Shown: positions 8,916 to 19,231 of the stretch, piece after piece | How positions within the stretch are numbered: position 1 is the stretch's first letter | How the letters are laid out: each line of letters starts with the position of its first letter | NCBI RefSeq assembly: GCF_000614025.1 | Contig: NZ_BAKF01000008.1 | Location: 31,764 to 95,763, forward strand | Source: Prevotella aurantiaca JCM 15754 | GTDB lineage: Bacteria; Bacteroidota; Bacteroidia; Bacteroidales; Bacteroidaceae | DNA length: 64,000 nucleotides | Reading direction: 5' to 3' | Translations under genes and position numbers: made by a program | Notes under the pieces: model-generated | Seen by the model: only the letters and a program-made list of their open reading frames with translations | The model's database searches: none | Told to the model about the DNA's origin: nothing

Positions 8916-9917
8916 TTACAAGCGTTTATAAGTAACTATAGTATTTCCGTAAATCTCTTTTTTTACAACCTCAACATTATGGGGAAGTTGCGGAGCTGCA
9001 ACACCATTATCTATTTTAAAGGGTGCTGTTTCTACACGAATTTCATCCCATAATCCTGCATTTATAAATGTTTGCAATGTATGTGCGCCTCCTTCTACAA
9101 TAAGAGAACATATTTTCTGTTCTTTTTCGTTTTGTCGCTTTATAGTTTCTATAAGGTGTTGTAAGCTTTTTACACACAAAGTTCCGTCTACCAAACTATC
9201 GGTTTTATATGTTGAAGACATAATTATTTTCTGTGGATTTCTACCGCTCCATTCTCTCACTGTAAGACGTGGATGCTCCATTTCTTCTGTATTACGCCCA
9301 ACAAGAATTGCATCGTTCTCTGCACGAAGTTTATGCACAAGCATTTTAGTAAAAGCATTAGAAATCTGAAGTACTGGCTTTCCACTGCCAACAGATTGCG
9401 AATAGCCTATGAAACCATTGGCCGTCTGCGCCCATTTTAGCAAAATATAAGGACGATTTTCCATATTTCGCACAATAAATTCGCGATTTAACATTAAACA
9501 TTCCTGTTCTAACACACCTACTGTAACGTCTATTCCCGATTCGCGAATACGTTCAATACCACGACCTTGCACGGCTGAAAATGGATCTACACAACCACAA
9601 ACTACTCTACGAACTCCTTTCCGTACAATTAAATCGGCACAAGGCGGAGTTTTACCATGGTGCGAACATGGTTCAAGACTTACATAAATGGTAGCTTTTG
9701 AAAGTAGATATTCGTCTTCACTACGCACCGATTGAAAGGCATTTACTTCAGCATGACCTTCTCCACAGCGCACATGATAACCTTCACCAATAATTTTTCC
9801 CTCATGGCTTACAATAACTGCTCCCACCATGGGATTAGGTTTTGCTAACAGTTGACCATTCTTTGCCAACTGCAAACAACGTCGCATATATATTTCGTCT
9901 ATATCTTTTTGCTCCAT
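8916..9917 (-). CDS. ribD: Riboflavin biosynthesis bifunctional deaminase/reductase RibD
   Basis: A 333-residue enzyme for two riboflavin steps: deamination of diaminohydroxyphosphoribosylaminopyrimidine, then reduction of the ribosyl side chain. The N-terminal zinc deaminase has the HAE motif (H55-A56-E57 in CGEGHAEVNA) and PCSHHGKTPPCADL (zinc cysteines C84 and C93). The C-terminal reductase begins around residue 150 (RPYILLKWAQTANGFI) and contains AILVGRNTEEMEHPRLTVR and LIVEGGAHTLQTFI. Length is normal. It is divergent from prmC with only 26 bp between start codons, so the two promoters overlap. Confidence 0.95.
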   Translation of the reverse strand: MEQKDIDEIYMRRCLQLAKNGQLLAKPNPMVGAVIVSHEGKIIGEGYHVRCGEGHAEVNAFQSVRSEDEYLLSKATIYVSLEPCSHHGKTPPCADLIVRKGVRRVVCGCVDPFSAVQGRGIERIRESGIDVTVGVLEQECLMLNREFIVRNMENRPYILLKWAQTANGFIGYSQSVGSGKPVLQISNAFTKMLVHKLRAENDAILVGRNTEEMEHPRLTVREWSGRNPQKIIMSSTYKTDSLVDGTLCVKSLQHLIETIKRQNEKEQKICSLIVEGGAHTLQTFINAGLWDEIRVETAPFKIDNGVAAPQLPHNVEVVKKEIYGNTIVTYKRL

Positions 9918-9931
9918 TTACATTTATTTTT

Positions 9932-9939
9932 TATCTTTG
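9932..9939 (+). promoter_or_regulatory. -7 promoter element abutting the prmC start codon
   Basis: TATCTTTG ends only 4 bases before the ATG at 9944. In Bacteroidota transcription starts a few bases after this element, which would place the transcript start at or next to the start codon, giving a leaderless or nearly leaderless mRNA. Confidence 0.55.
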
Positions 9940-9943
9940 CAAT

Positions 9944-10807
9944 ATGTTTACAAGCTACCAAAATTTATACCAACGGCTTACGAATGTATATCCGATAAGC
10001 GAAGCGAAAGCCATTGTTCGTATGGTTTTAGAAGAATATTTTGGTCTAACGCTTGCCGATATTTACACCGACAAAGTTACGCAATTATCAGCAGACGATG
10101 TTAGCGAACTCGAAAAAATAATGATTCGGTTAGAAAAGGGCGAACCAGTACAGTATGTTCTTGGCTTTGCTGCATTTTGTGGACGGCAATTTAGAGTAGC
10201 ACCAGGAGTACTTATTCCTCGTCCTGAAACTGAATTATTATGTGATTGGGTAATTAATGCTCATAGTTGTCCTTTCTGTGGTTTACAACCTCCTGCTCCT
10301 TTGCGTATTTTAGACGTAGGAACGGGTAGCGGATGTATTGCTATTACACTTTCATTAAATATGCCAAACTCCGTTGTTACAGCTTATGATATTTCTGCGG
10401 ATGCACTTTTGATAGCGCGCGATAACGCCATCAGATTGGGAGCAACAATAAATTTCCAACTAAAAGATGCTTTACAGCTTACAAAAACCGATGAAACCTT
10501 CGACGTAATTCTTAGCAATCCGCCATATATCTGCGACAACGAGCGCACAGATATGATGCAAAATGTGCTCAATTTCGAACCTACAACTGCGCTTTTCGTA
10601 CCTGACAACGATCCATTACTCTTCTATCGTGCTATAGCAGAATATGGAAGTTCTGCTCTTTCACATGGTGGAGAACTCTATTTTGAAATCAATTCTTGCT
10701 TTGCTGACAAGGTTTCAGACATGCTAAACGCTTTGGATTATGCGAAAATAGAGATACGCGAAGACCAATTCGGTAAACAACGATTTGTAAAAGCCATACA
10801 TCCATGA
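9944..10807 (+). CDS. prmC: Peptide chain release factor N5-glutamine methyltransferase PrmC
   Basis: A 287-residue SAM-dependent methyltransferase that modifies the GGQ glutamine of release factors. It shows the cofactor loop LDVGTGSGCIAI and the family signature ILSNPPYICDNE with the catalytic NPPY. The central motif GEPVQYVLGFAAFCGRQF and IPRPETELL are also typical. The open frame continues 34 codons upstream into the ribD region, but MFTSYQNLYQRL at 9944 is the natural start and sits right behind a -7 box. It overlaps recX by 4 bp (ATGA), indicating coupled translation. Confidence 0.94.
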   Translation: MFTSYQNLYQRLTNVYPISEAKAIVRMVLEEYFGLTLADIYTDKVTQLSADDVSELEKIMIRLEKGEPVQYVLGFAAFCGRQFRVAPGVLIPRPETELLCDWVINAHSCPFCGLQPPAPLRILDVGTGSGCIAITLSLNMPNSVVTAYDISADALLIARDNAIRLGATINFQLKDALQLTKTDETFDVILSNPPYICDNERTDMMQNVLNFEPTTALFVPDNDPLLFYRAIAEYGSSALSHGGELYFEINSCFADKVSDMLNALDYAKIEIREDQFGKQRFVKAIHP

Positions 10808-11307
10808 TACAAAAGAAACAAATAAGCGAAGCAGAAGCATTACGCAAACTTGGAGATCTATGTGCGCGTGGCGAGCATTGTTCGGGCGAAATGGCAGAAA
10901 AATTGCGCAAATGGGGCATTGCAACTGATGCACAAGAACGTATTATTGATAAGCTCATAGATTATAAATATATTGATGACGAACGATTTACTCGCTCGTT
11001 TGTACGCGACAAAATCGTTTTTAACAAGTGGGGACGTCGAAAAATAGAGCAAGCATTGTGGCAAAAGCGAATTCCACAATACATTTCACAACCCATTCTC
11101 GATGAAATTGAACCAGAAGAATACTTAAATGTGCTACACCAACTATTGAAAAGTAAGTATTCCACCATCAAGGCAGAAACTGATTACGAGCGTTCCATGA
11201 AGTTAATAAAATATGCAGTGGGACGTGGATTCACGCTTGATATCATTCGACAGTGCATAGACGATGTCTCAATAATAGAAGATTTAAACGAAAATGACGC
11301 AGATTAG
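10804..11307 (+). CDS. recX: Regulatory protein RecX
   Basis: A 167-residue helical protein of the RecX family, which modulates RecA filaments. Three-helix repeats are visible: ALRKLGDLCARGEHCSGEMAEKLRKWGI, then IDKLIDYKYIDDERFTRSFVRDKIVFNKWGRRKIEQALWQK (the conserved YIDDERFA-like and KWG segments), then a third diverged repeat. The start codon overlaps the prmC stop, and the end overlaps comF by 14 bp, so the three genes form one tight operon. Confidence 0.9.
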   Translation: MIQKKQISEAEALRKLGDLCARGEHCSGEMAEKLRKWGIATDAQERIIDKLIDYKYIDDERFTRSFVRDKIVFNKWGRRKIEQALWQKRIPQYISQPILDEIEPEEYLNVLHQLLKSKYSTIKAETDYERSMKLIKYAVGRGFTLDIIRQCIDDVSIIEDLNENDAD

Positions 11308-11998
11308 CTTCTTTTCCAGAGTGCTTGATCTCATTGTACCACGTGCTTGTCCATCTTGTGAAAGGCGACTTGCTATTACAGAAGGTCCACTTTGCGCTGC
11401 ATGCAATATGAGTTTGCCTCGTACTATGCACCATCTTCAACCCTTTGAAAATGAAATGGCACGTCTATTCTGGGGAAGAATACCCGTAGAAAAGTGTGCG
11501 GCATTCTTCCTCTACAAACCTAATTCGACTTCAAGTTATCTTATTTACAAACTTAAATATTTCGATCATCCCGAAATAGGAGAACAGCTTGGACAACTTG
11601 TTGCAACCGAATATGAATCCGAAAACTTCTTCGATGAAATTACTGCCTTATTGCCCGTGCCTCTTACATACCGTCGTACCATTCAGCGTGGTTATAACCA
11701 AAGTATAGAAATAGCACGTGGAATAAGTTCTGTTACTGGGTTACCTATAATTACAAAAGCTATTCGTCGAAAAACGTTTATAGAAAGTCAGACTCACAAA
11801 GACCTATGGGAACGCAATAAAAACGTGGAAAACACTTTTGAACTCAACGATGCTGCCAAACTGAACAATCAGCATGTTCTCTTAATTGACGATGTAATTA
11901 CTTCAGGAGCAACGATAACAGCAATTGGCAAAGAACTTATTAAGGTTCCAAACATAAAGATTAGCGTCCTATCCCTATGCTTTGCAAGCGACAAATAG
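11294..11998 (+). CDS. ComF family phosphoribosyltransferase-like protein
   Basis: A 234-residue ComF-family protein. The N-terminus carries a four-cysteine zinc knuckle (C19, C22, C34, C37 in PRACPSCERRLAITEGPLCAACN). The C-terminus is a type I phosphoribosyltransferase domain with the PRPP loop VLLIDDVITSGATI. RGYNQSIEIARGISS is another ComF hallmark. ComF proteins act in natural transformation in several phyla, but many non-competent species keep them. Its start codon lies within the 3' end of recX in a different frame. About 120 bp then separate it from metK. Confidence 0.9.
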   Translation: MTQISFFSRVLDLIVPRACPSCERRLAITEGPLCAACNMSLPRTMHHLQPFENEMARLFWGRIPVEKCAAFFLYKPNSTSSYLIYKLKYFDHPEIGEQLGQLVATEYESENFFDEITALLPVPLTYRRTIQRGYNQSIEIARGISSVTGLPIITKAIRRKTFIESQTHKDLWERNKNVENTFELNDAAKLNNQHVLLIDDVITSGATITAIGKELIKVPNIKISVLSLCFASDK

Positions 11999-12044
11999 TT
12001 TTACGGTTTCAGGTTCTAATAAATTCTAAAACTTTTGCTTTTAT

Positions 12045-12075
12045 TTTGTTATACGGATATGTTGCCGTAACTTTG
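12045..12075 (+). promoter_or_regulatory. metK promoter (-33 TTTG, 19-bp spacer, -7 TAACTTTG)
   Basis: TTTG at 12045-12048 and TAACTTTG at 12068-12075, the standard Bacteroidota arrangement. The 16-mer TTGCCGTAACTTTGCA around the -7 box also occurs at the metG promoter. No SAM riboswitch-like structure is evident in the 45-nt leader. Confidence 0.75.
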
Positions 12076-12120
12076 CATTCTTATAATAATAATAATAGGT
12101 AAACGTAAAAAGATATACAA

Positions 12121-13413
12121 ATGGCATATTTATTTTCTTCAGAATCAGTTTCAGAGGGTCATCCTGACAAGGTTGCTGACCAAATTAGCGATGCTCTTCT
12201 TGACCAATTCCTTGCTTACGATGAAACTTCTCGTTGTGCAATAGAAACTTTCAACACTACTGGTCAAGTAGTTATCATGGGAGAAGTACGCTCAAAAGAA
12301 TACATTGATATTCCTACCATCACTCGCAAGACTATCAATAAAATTGGCTATACAAAGGCAGAATATCAGTTTGACGGCAATAGTTGTGGTATTCTTTCAG
12401 CCATTCATGAACAAAGTTCAGATATCAATCGTGGAGTAGACCGCACCGATGAGGATAATCAAGGTGCAGGAGATCAAGGCATGATGTTTGGTTATGCCTG
12501 CAACGAAACGGCAAATTATATGCCTGTAACGCTGGATTTAGCTCACTTGTTAATGACTACTTTAGCGGATATACGCAAGGAAGGAAAAGAAATGACCTAT
12601 CTTCGCCCCGACTCAAAAAGTCAAGTTACTGTTGAATACAGCGACGATAATATTCCACAACGTATTGATACCATTGTTGTCTCTACTCAGCACGACGACT
12701 TTATAAAACCTACTGACGACTCTGTTGAGGCACAATTAAAGGCTGATGAGGAGATGTTGTCAAAGATTAGAGAGGACGTTCTGAAGATATTGATGCCACG
12801 TGTAAAATCTCAAATAAATTCAGAGAAGGTATTGGCATTGTTCAACGACAATATAAAATACCTTGTAAATCCTACTGGTAAATTTGTTATCGGTGGTCCT
12901 CACGGTGATACTGGTCTTACTGGTCGAAAGATTATTGTAGATACTTATGGTGGGAAAGGTGCACACGGAGGCGGTGCCTTCTCTGGAAAAGACTCATCAA
13001 AGGTAGACCGTTCTGCAGCATACGCAGCTCGCTACATTGCAAAGAACATGGTGGCAGCTGGCATTAGTGATGAAATACTGGTTCAATTGGCTTATGCTAT
13101 TGGCGTTGCGCAACCTGTTAGTGTTTATGTGAACACCTATGGACGTGCCAATGTAGCCCTAACAGATGGCGAAATAGCTGAAAAAGTTAAGCAAATGTTC
13201 GACCTTCGTCCTAAGGCGATAGAGCGAATGCTAAAGTTACGCCAGCCCATGTACGTCGAAACAGCTGCATATGGACACATGGGACGTAAGAACGAGATTG
13301 TTAAGAAAACGTTCACTAGTCTCTATCACGAAAGAAAAGAAATCGAAGTGGAACTATTTACATGGGAGAAGCTTGATAAAGTAGAAGAGATTAAAAAAGC
13401 ATTCGGACTATAA
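12121..13413 (+). CDS. metK: S-adenosylmethionine synthase
   Basis: A 430-residue enzyme that joins methionine and ATP to make SAM. The N-terminal [22 protein letters not shown], the central [12 protein letters not shown] and the P-loop-like [23 protein letters not shown] are all present and intact. This is the long form typical of Bacteroidota, compared with about 385 residues in E. coli. It has its own promoter and starts a plus-strand run continuing through tyrS. Confidence 0.97.
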   Translation: MAYLFSSESVSEGHPDKVADQISDALLDQFLAYDETSRCAIETFNTTGQVVIMGEVRSKEYIDIPTITRKTINKIGYTKAEYQFDGNSCGILSAIHEQSSDINRGVDRTDEDNQGAGDQGMMFGYACNETANYMPVTLDLAHLLMTTLADIRKEGKEMTYLRPDSKSQVTVEYSDDNIPQRIDTIVVSTQHDDFIKPTDDSVEAQLKADEEMLSKIREDVLKILMPRVKSQINSEKVLALFNDNIKYLVNPTGKFVIGGPHGDTGLTGRKIIVDTYGGKGAHGGGAFSGKDSSKVDRSAAYAARYIAKNMVAAGISDEILVQLAYAIGVAQPVSVYVNTYGRANVALTDGEIAEKVKQMFDLRPKAIERMLKLRQPMYVETAAYGHMGRKNEIVKKTFTSLYHERKEIEVELFTWEKLDKVEEIKKAFGL

Positions 13414-13419
13414 GACTAT

Positions 13420-14364
13420 ATGCCAATAACCGATTCCATCGCTACACCGCTAATTTTTAGGCGGACACAAACCTCACCTCAGCAGTCTGAAAAGGCAGCA
13501 AAAACGGAGCGTGAGGAAACTGGCGTTGGACAGACAGATTCTATTAAGAGTCGAGGAAATAAGAGTTTGCTGAAATGGAAGGCTCCTAAACCTTTCAACC
13601 TGAAAGATATTAAGTTTGCAAAAGAAAGCTATTTCAAAAACAGTCCTTACTATCGTCCCGAACTGGGAATGACGCATAGCGGTGTACTTGGCGACCCTGT
13701 TCCTTACAGCGTTAGCAACGATAATGTTGTCGCAGGAACTCTATTAGTTTGTTTTGCTTTAGCGATGATAGCCTCATCGATGTCAAGTAACTTTATTGTA
13801 AGACAGATTAAGAGCCTCTTCCATCGCCCTTATCGAAGTAATAATGTCGGAGAAACAAGCCACGAAATACGTTTCCAGACGTTCTTAGTAGTACAAACAG
13901 CATTGCTTCTAAGCATTACCTATTATCTATTTACACGACCTGCAAAGAGTAGCAACTACATTATTGATTCTCCACTGCTTGCCGTAGGCATCTTCTTAGG
14001 CTATTTTTTGCTTAAAAAGATTCTTTATTCGATTGTTAATTGGGTGTATTTTGACCGCAATAGCAATCAGAAATGGTCGCAACTAACTTTATTTCTTGTA
14101 TCAGCAGAAGGCGTTCTCATTTTCCCTGCAGTACTATTGATGATTTATTTCGGTCTGTCAGTGCAATATACGCTCATCTATGTCGCCACTATTATCGGTT
14201 TAACCAAATTGCTTCTCTTTTACCAAGGATATGTTATCTTTTTTAAAAGAACAGCTGCCAGTCTGCAAATAATTTTGTACTTTTGCACCCTAGAACTGAT
14301 GCCGCTGATGGCATTAGTCGGAATTTTGGTATATACCAGTTACTATTTGACTATAATTTTTTAG
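13420..14364 (+). CDS. DUF4271 domain-containing membrane protein
   Basis: A 314-residue protein with a polar N-terminal region of about 100 residues followed by several membrane segments (starting with VVAGTLLVCFALAMIASSM and ending TLELMPLMALVGILVYTSYYLTIIF). DUF4271 proteins are confined to Bacteroidota and normally sit directly before hemD, as here. It starts 6 bp after the metK stop and ends 6 bp before hemD. Function is unknown. The neighbour arrangement is conserved but does not reveal the role. Confidence 0.85.
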   Translation: MPITDSIATPLIFRRTQTSPQQSEKAAKTEREETGVGQTDSIKSRGNKSLLKWKAPKPFNLKDIKFAKESYFKNSPYYRPELGMTHSGVLGDPVPYSVSNDNVVAGTLLVCFALAMIASSMSSNFIVRQIKSLFHRPYRSNNVGETSHEIRFQTFLVVQTALLLSITYYLFTRPAKSSNYIIDSPLLAVGIFLGYFLLKKILYSIVNWVYFDRNSNQKWSQLTLFLVSAEGVLIFPAVLLMIYFGLSVQYTLIYVATIIGLTKLLLFYQGYVIFFKRTAASLQIILYFCTLELMPLMALVGILVYTSYYLTIIF

Positions 14365-14370
14365 GACACG

Positions 14371-15119
14371 ATGATTAAAAAGATATTAATATCACAGCCT
14401 AAGCCTGGGAGCGATAAGTCTCCTTATTATGAAATAGCCAAGGATTTGGGTGTAGAGATGGTGTTTCGCCCATTCTTTAAGGTAGAAGGCTTGTCTTCAA
14501 AAGAGTTTCGTCAGCAGAAAATTAACTTGCTTGATTATACTGCTGTGGTATTCACATCACGCCACGCTATTGACAATTACTTCAAGTTGGCACAGGAAAT
14601 GCGTATCACCATTCCTGAAACGATGAAGTATTTCTGTGTAATAGAAACAATTGCGCTCTACATTCAGAAGTATACACAATATAGAAAACGCAAGATCTTC
14701 TTTGGAACTTCTGGTAAAATAGATAGTTTGATTCCCACAATGGTAAAGCACAAGGACGAGAAATTTCTTGTACCATTAAGCTCTGTGCACACCGATTCCA
14801 TTGAATCGCTGCTTACAAGCAATAAGTTGAAACATAAAGAATGTGTGATGTATCGAACGGTAAGCAATGATCTTACAGAAGAGGAAAAGCAATCTTTCGA
14901 TTACGACATGCTTGTTTTCTTCAGCCTACAGGTGTTCGTGCCTTAAAAGAGAACTTGCCAGACTTTGAGCAGGGCAATATTAAGATTGCGGCTTTTGGAC
15001 CAGCAACAGCCAAAGAGGTTAAAGACCAAGGTCTTCGCCTTGATTTGGAAGCACCATCAGCAAAGTTTCCTTCTATGACAGGTGCATTACGTGCTTTCTT
15101 AGAAGAGCAAAAGAAGTAA
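14371..15119 (+). pseudogene. hemD: Uroporphyrinogen-III synthase HemD, interrupted by a one-base frameshift
   Basis: The first frame (14371-14946) encodes MIKKILISQPKPGSDKSPYYEIAKDLG onward and ends in DYDMLVFFS followed by an aberrant tail and stop. Shifting by one base after FFS gives TGVRALKENLPDFEQGNIKIAAFGPATAKEVKDQGL and so on, to a natural stop at 15117-15119. The family expects FFSPTGV, so one C of a CCC run near 14922-14925 is missing. Repaired length is 249 residues, normal for the enzyme that cyclises hydroxymethylbilane. It sits between DUF4271 and rnpA in the same transcript. It is either an indel error or a real loss: many Prevotella rely on external haem, so loss is conceivable. 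Confidence 0.82.
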
Positions 15120-15180
15120 AAATACATAGAAGATTTTCCTACCTCGGATAATCTTTTAAAACATAAAAAGCTAATAACCA

Positions 15181-15624
15181 ATGTCTATTACCCATAGATT
15201 TACATTGTGTAAAGAGGAGCGAATATGCAGCAAATTGCTCATTGATCAACTCTTCAATGGGGGAAATAGTCATTCTATGGTTGCTTTTCCTTTACGAGCA
15301 GTATATCTAATAAAGGAGCGTACCGACGCGCAATGCCCAACATCACCACAGGTTAAGATACTCATAAGCGTACCGAAGAAGCACTTTAAACGTGCTGTAA
15401 AGCGTAACAGAGTAAAACGGCAGGTGAGAGAAGCATATCGAAAGAACAAGTATATGCTGCTTGACAAGTTGCAACCAATGCCTGAACAGGAGATGTTAGT
15501 GGCTTTTATATGGCTCGATAACATACTTCACACATCTGTTGATGTAGAAAACAAAGTGTGTAACCTACTTCAACGCATTGGAGAAAAGATTGAAACAGAC
15601 AGAAAGGAGATTACTCTAGAATGA
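15181..15624 (+). CDS. rnpA: Ribonuclease P protein component
   Basis: A 147-residue basic protein that assists the RNase P RNA in 5' processing of tRNA precursors. The RNR signature is clear: [24 protein letters not shown]. The N-terminal [22 protein letters not shown] matches the family opening. The stop overlaps the yidD start by 4 bp (ATGA), so the two are co-translated. Confidence 0.94.
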   Translation: MSITHRFTLCKEERICSKLLIDQLFNGGNSHSMVAFPLRAVYLIKERTDAQCPTSPQVKILISVPKKHFKRAVKRNRVKRQVREAYRKNKYMLLDKLQPMPEQEMLVAFIWLDNILHTSVDVENKVCNLLQRIGEKIETDRKEITLE

Positions 15625-15869
15625 TTCATAAGAAGGTTTTACACGCTGTTTCGCGCTTGTTATCGTGGCTACTGATACTTCCAATTCTGTTTTACCAACG
15701 GTTTATCACGCCTTTTACTCCTCCTTCTTGCAGATTTACGCCTACTTGTTCGGAGTATGCAAGGCAAGCGCTCATAAAACATGGGCCTATTAAAGGACTA
15801 GGATTGGCTATTTGGCGCATACTAAGATGCAACCCATGGGGCGGAAGCGGGTACGACCCAGTCCCCTAA
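15621..15869 (+). CDS. yidD: Membrane protein insertion efficiency factor YidD
   Basis: An 82-residue protein with the family core [56 protein letters not shown]. The two cysteines of CRFTPTC and the Cys of RCNPWG are present. It is thought to help YidC-dependent insertion of inner-membrane proteins. It directly follows rnpA, the usual bacterial arrangement. Confidence 0.95.
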   Translation: MIHKKVLHAVSRLLSWLLILPILFYQRFITPFTPPSCRFTPTCSEYARQALIKHGPIKGLGLAIWRILRCNPWGGSGYDPVP

Positions 15870-15940
15870 ACAAATATAAGTTTACCCCATTTAAACAATA
15901 TAAATAATACAGCCCATGCGGGCTTTAAACACAATAATAG

Positions 15941-17239
15941 ATGAAAAACTTTGTTGAAGAACTAAAATGGCGTGGTATGTTGGCCCAAATCATGCCCGGT
16001 ACAGAGGAGTTTCTACAGAAAGAAATGGTATCTGCATACCTCGGAACAGACCCTACCGCCGACTCTTTGCACATTGGACACCTCTGCGGAATTATGATGC
16101 TCCGCCATTTACAGCTATGTGGCCACAAGCCGTATCTGCTTATTGGTGGCGCAACAGGTATGATTGGCGACCCATCGGGTAAGAGCCAAGAGCGCAATTT
16201 GCTTGATGCAGCAACCCTTTACCATAATCAAGAGGCGATAAAGAAGCAAGTTAGCAAGTTCCTCGACTTTGATGGCGATGCCCCCAATAAGGCAGAGTTA
16301 GTTAATAACTATGAGTGGATGAAGGAATTCACCTTCCTTGACTTTGCAAGAACAGTTGGAAAGCACATCACCGTAAACTATATGATGGCCAAGGACAGCG
16401 TGAAACGTCGCTTAAATGGCGAAGCAAGCGATGGTCTTTCGTTCACAGAGTTTACCTATCAGCTATTGCAAGGCTACGATTTCCTCTATCAATATGAGAA
16501 ATTTGGTGTAAAACTGCAGCTCGGAGGTAACGATCAATGGGGCAATATGACTACTGGTACAGAGCTAATCCGCCGTACTCTCGGACAAGAAGCCGAGGCT
16601 TACTGCCTAACTTGCCCACTGATAACTAAGGCAGACGGCAAAAAGTTCGGTAAAACAGAGAGTGGTAACATCTGGCTCGACCGCAATCGCACCACACCAT
16701 ACGTATTCTATCAGTTCTGGCTCAATGTAAGCGACGACGATGCAGAGAAGTATATAAAGATATTTACGTCGCTTGACAAGCCTACTATCGATGCTCTTGT
16801 AGACGAACATCGCCAAGATCCAGGCCGTCGCAGCCTCCAACGCCGCTTAGCAGAAGAGGTTACACGCATGGTTCACTCACAAGAAGACCTTGATATGGCG
16901 ATGGCTGCTTCGAACATTCTCTTCGGTAAGGCTACCAAAGAGAACCTTTTGCAACTTGATGAGCAGACTTTCAACGACGTTTTCAAAGATGTTCCACACT
17001 ACGAAGTATCTAAAGACTTACTCGGACAGCCTGCAGTAGACATCTTCAACCAGGAAGGTATGCAGATATTCCCAAGCAAGAGCGAGATGCGCAAGCTTGT
17101 TAAAGGTGGTGGTGTATCGCTTAATAAAGAGAAATTGCAAGCCTTTGACCAGGTAATTACTGCCGAAGACCTTATCGATGGTAAGTATTTACTAGTTCAG
17201 AAGGGCAAGAAAAACTACTTCCTTGTAATTGTGAAGTAA
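15941..17239 (+). CDS. tyrS: Tyrosyl-tRNA synthetase
   Basis: A 432-residue class I aminoacyl-tRNA synthetase that charges tRNA-Tyr. The HIGH-type motif is [18 protein letters not shown], the KMSKS-type motif is [14 protein letters not shown], and the tyrosine pocket segment [27 protein letters not shown] is intact. The C-terminal 70 residues form an S4-like RNA-binding domain ([18 protein letters not shown]). It is the last gene before a strong terminator. Confidence 0.96.
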   Translation: MKNFVEELKWRGMLAQIMPGTEEFLQKEMVSAYLGTDPTADSLHIGHLCGIMMLRHLQLCGHKPYLLIGGATGMIGDPSGKSQERNLLDAATLYHNQEAIKKQVSKFLDFDGDAPNKAELVNNYEWMKEFTFLDFARTVGKHITVNYMMAKDSVKRRLNGEASDGLSFTEFTYQLLQGYDFLYQYEKFGVKLQLGGNDQWGNMTTGTELIRRTLGQEAEAYCLTCPLITKADGKKFGKTESGNIWLDRNRTTPYVFYQFWLNVSDDDAEKYIKIFTSLDKPTIDALVDEHRQDPGRRSLQRRLAEEVTRMVHSQEDLDMAMAASNILFGKATKENLLQLDEQTFNDVFKDVPHYEVSKDLLGQPAVDIFNQEGMQIFPSKSEMRKLVKGGGVSLNKEKLQAFDQVITAEDLIDGKYLLVQKGKKNYFLVIVK

Positions 17240-17262
17240 AGATAAAAAGCAAATAATAGTAA

Positions 17263-17320
17263 ACAAAAAGGGGACCGATAATGCAAGCTGAACAAGCTTC
17301 TTTATCGTTCCCCTTTTTGT
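17263..17320 (+). terminator. Terminator after tyrS
   Basis: A long stem pairs ACAAAAAGGGGACCGATAA (17263-17281) with TTATCGTTCCCCTTTTTGT (17302-17320) with one mismatch. The 3' arm supplies the T run. Confidence 0.85.
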
Positions 17321-17594
17321 ATACTATTGTTTTTCTACCAATATATAAGACCTTTGGAGCTTCTTCTTCAACACAGTAACCTTCTTTTCATTCTGTTTTG
17401 CCCAAAATTTCAATCTACGAAAACACTATCACTCTCTTAACAGACCCATACTCCACCTTTACTTACTCCCCATACCCGTTTGATATTCTATGTGCTATCT
17501 ATTTTTCAAAGAAGGCTCAAAAAAGTTGCAAATATATGATTACATTGCAGAAAAAACTGTATATTTGCTCCCAAACTTGTAGTAATACTTAACT
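17321..17594. promoter_or_regulatory. Intergenic region before the DUF4919 gene, with a -7 promoter element
   Basis: TATATTTG at 17560-17567 is a probable -7 box for the gene at 17595. On the minus strand a 31-codon open frame without ATG (about 17326-17420) reads like a protein C-terminus (KKVTVLKKKLQRSYILVEKQ). It has stops upstream and no start, so at most it is a remnant. I see no other gene here. Confidence 0.35.
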
Positions 17595-18296
17595 ATGTAC
17601 AAAAGATACATCTTACAACTCTTACTTTTATTGTGTCCACTTTGTGGTAAGGCACAAGATAACACTTCTATTTTCCCAGTAGATTGGAAGCAGATTGAGC
17701 AGACTGTAAAGACTTACCCAGATAGTGTAAAAGCACTTGTTACCCGCCTTACTCAGCCTGAAATTGATACAACAATGACACAACCAGAGGGTATTCTCGC
17801 CTATTTCGGACAGTCGTATATCAGCAAAGGAAGTGAAATGGCAGATGTTATGAAGATGAATGAGTTGTCAAAAGACAATCCTTCAGCTGCACTCAAGCTG
17901 GCAGAAAAGGTGCTTGCAACAAACCCACTGAACATTGAAGCACTCATAGTTAAGGCTATAATCCTACTAAACAATGCCAAAACTACTTCTGCAAACTCGG
18001 AAGAACTCAGAGCGAAAGCACGCCATTGTTTGATCACCACGATTCAAATTTACAACATCATCAACGCTACTGGCAACGGCACAGCCGAGCAACCATTCCG
18101 TGTTCTCTACGTAAGCGACGAATATAACTTCATTCACTACTACCTCGAAATAGAGAATATAGAAAGTCAGTCGCTTATTATGACTGGCGACAATAAGTTG
18201 CCTTGCGATTTATTACATTTAGGAGAGAAAAGCCAAAACTGGGATAAAGAAAAGATTTATTTCGATATTACACGTGTACTCGAATTAGAACGTTAA
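17595..18296 (+). CDS. DUF4919-like exported protein
   Basis: A 233-residue protein with a cleavable-type signal peptide (MYKRYILQLLLLLCPLCGKAQ) and a soluble helical body. The pattern AYFGQSYISKG, NPSAALKLAEKVLATNPLNIEALIVKA, ATGNGTAEQPFRVLYVSDEYNFIHYYLE and LPCDLLHL matches the Bacteroidota-only DUF4919 family, with a TPR-like flavour in the middle. It is probably periplasmic. Function is unknown. It is followed after 37 bp by the SIMPL-domain gene, likely in one transcript. Confidence 0.75.
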   Translation: MYKRYILQLLLLLCPLCGKAQDNTSIFPVDWKQIEQTVKTYPDSVKALVTRLTQPEIDTTMTQPEGILAYFGQSYISKGSEMADVMKMNELSKDNPSAALKLAEKVLATNPLNIEALIVKAIILLNNAKTTSANSEELRAKARHCLITTIQIYNIINATGNGTAEQPFRVLYVSDEYNFIHYYLEIENIESQSLIMTGDNKLPCDLLHLGEKSQNWDKEKIYFDITRVLELER

Positions 18297-18333
18297 ACAT
18301 TTGAAGTTAATAACTAACATAAATACAAAGATT

Positions 18334-19085
18334 ATGAAGATTGAACAAAAAGAAATTGTAAAGGTAGCACTGGGCATTATCATTGGTGCTGCAGCTGTTG
18401 CATCTTGCTGGCAAATTGGTCGTGGACTGCAAAACTTCCGCCGTGGAGAGAACAAAATCCAAGTAACAGGTATGGCAGAAAAGCAAATAACAAGCGACCT
18501 CATTGTGTGGAACCTCACCGTTAAAGGTAGCTCATTCTCCAAAAACGAGGCTTATACCGAATTTAATAATTCGATTAAACAGGTAAAACAGTTTTTCATC
18601 AACAATAATATCCCCGATTCGTGCATCGAAATGAATAGTGTGAGTATTAACAAACAGACTCGCAGCGAATATAGTTCAAAGGAAGAACGATATATAGAGA
18701 TTGACGAAGCTATGCCGTAACGCAGAACATTTCGATTAGTTCACGCGATTTACCTATCGTAGAAAAAGCGTATCAGAAAATATCTTCACTATATGAACGT
18801 GGTGTAGACTTCAATAGCAACGACCTACTCTACTATTATACGAAGCTAAACGACCTAAAAATGGAACTGCTGAACAATGCCAGCATCGACGCATACAAGC
18901 GTGCTGAAACCATTGCTAAGGGCTGTAACGCATCTGTTGGTAGTCTTCAGACGTCATCAATGGGTGTGTTCCAGATTGTAGGTCTAAATAGTAGCGAGGA
19001 CTATAGTTGGGGTGGCACCTTCAATACAACTGACAAAGAGAAGAAAGCAAGTATTACAATACGTGCTACTTACTCTCCTCGCTAA
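18334..19085 (+). pseudogene. SIMPL (DUF541) domain protein, interrupted by a one-base frameshift
   Basis: The first frame encodes MKIEQKEIVKVALGIIIGAAAVASCW (an N-terminal membrane anchor) and the SIMPL opening NKIQVTGMAEKQITSDLIVWNLTVKG, then ends prematurely at 18720. Moving one base restores YAVTQNISISSRDLPIVEKAYQKISSLYERGVDFNSNDLLYYYTKLNDLKMELLNNAS, then ASITIRATYSPR to 19085. The repaired protein is 250 residues, typical. One G of an expected GGC (Gly before YAVTQ) near 18708-18711 seems to be missing. The TTG at 18301 is not the start; the ATG at 18334 is. The family is periplasmic and of uncertain role. Confidence 0.8.
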
Positions 19086-19143
19086 CAGTTAAACCCGATT
19101 GTTAGAAGAACGAAACAGACGCACATTTAATTCTTAACACACG

Positions 19144-19180
19144 AAAAGCGGATATATCAAAACGGATATATCCGCTTTTT
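19144..19180 (+). terminator. Terminator after the SIMPL-domain gene
   Basis: A perfect 15-bp stem (AAAAGCGGATATATC at 19144-19158 with 19165-19179), 6-nt loop, ending in TTTTT. Confidence 0.88.
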
Positions 19181-19231
19181 ACATTACTTTTTCCACTGAC
19201 AAAAGACTTAAACCGCAAGTTCCAACATGTC

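Noticed and set aside
12000..12120. SAM riboswitch before metK
   Set aside because: The leader after the -7 box is only about 45 nt and has no matching stems.
17398..17592. 64-residue plus-strand open frame before the DUF4919 gene
   Set aside because: Overlaps the -7 box of the real gene and has no protein-like pattern.
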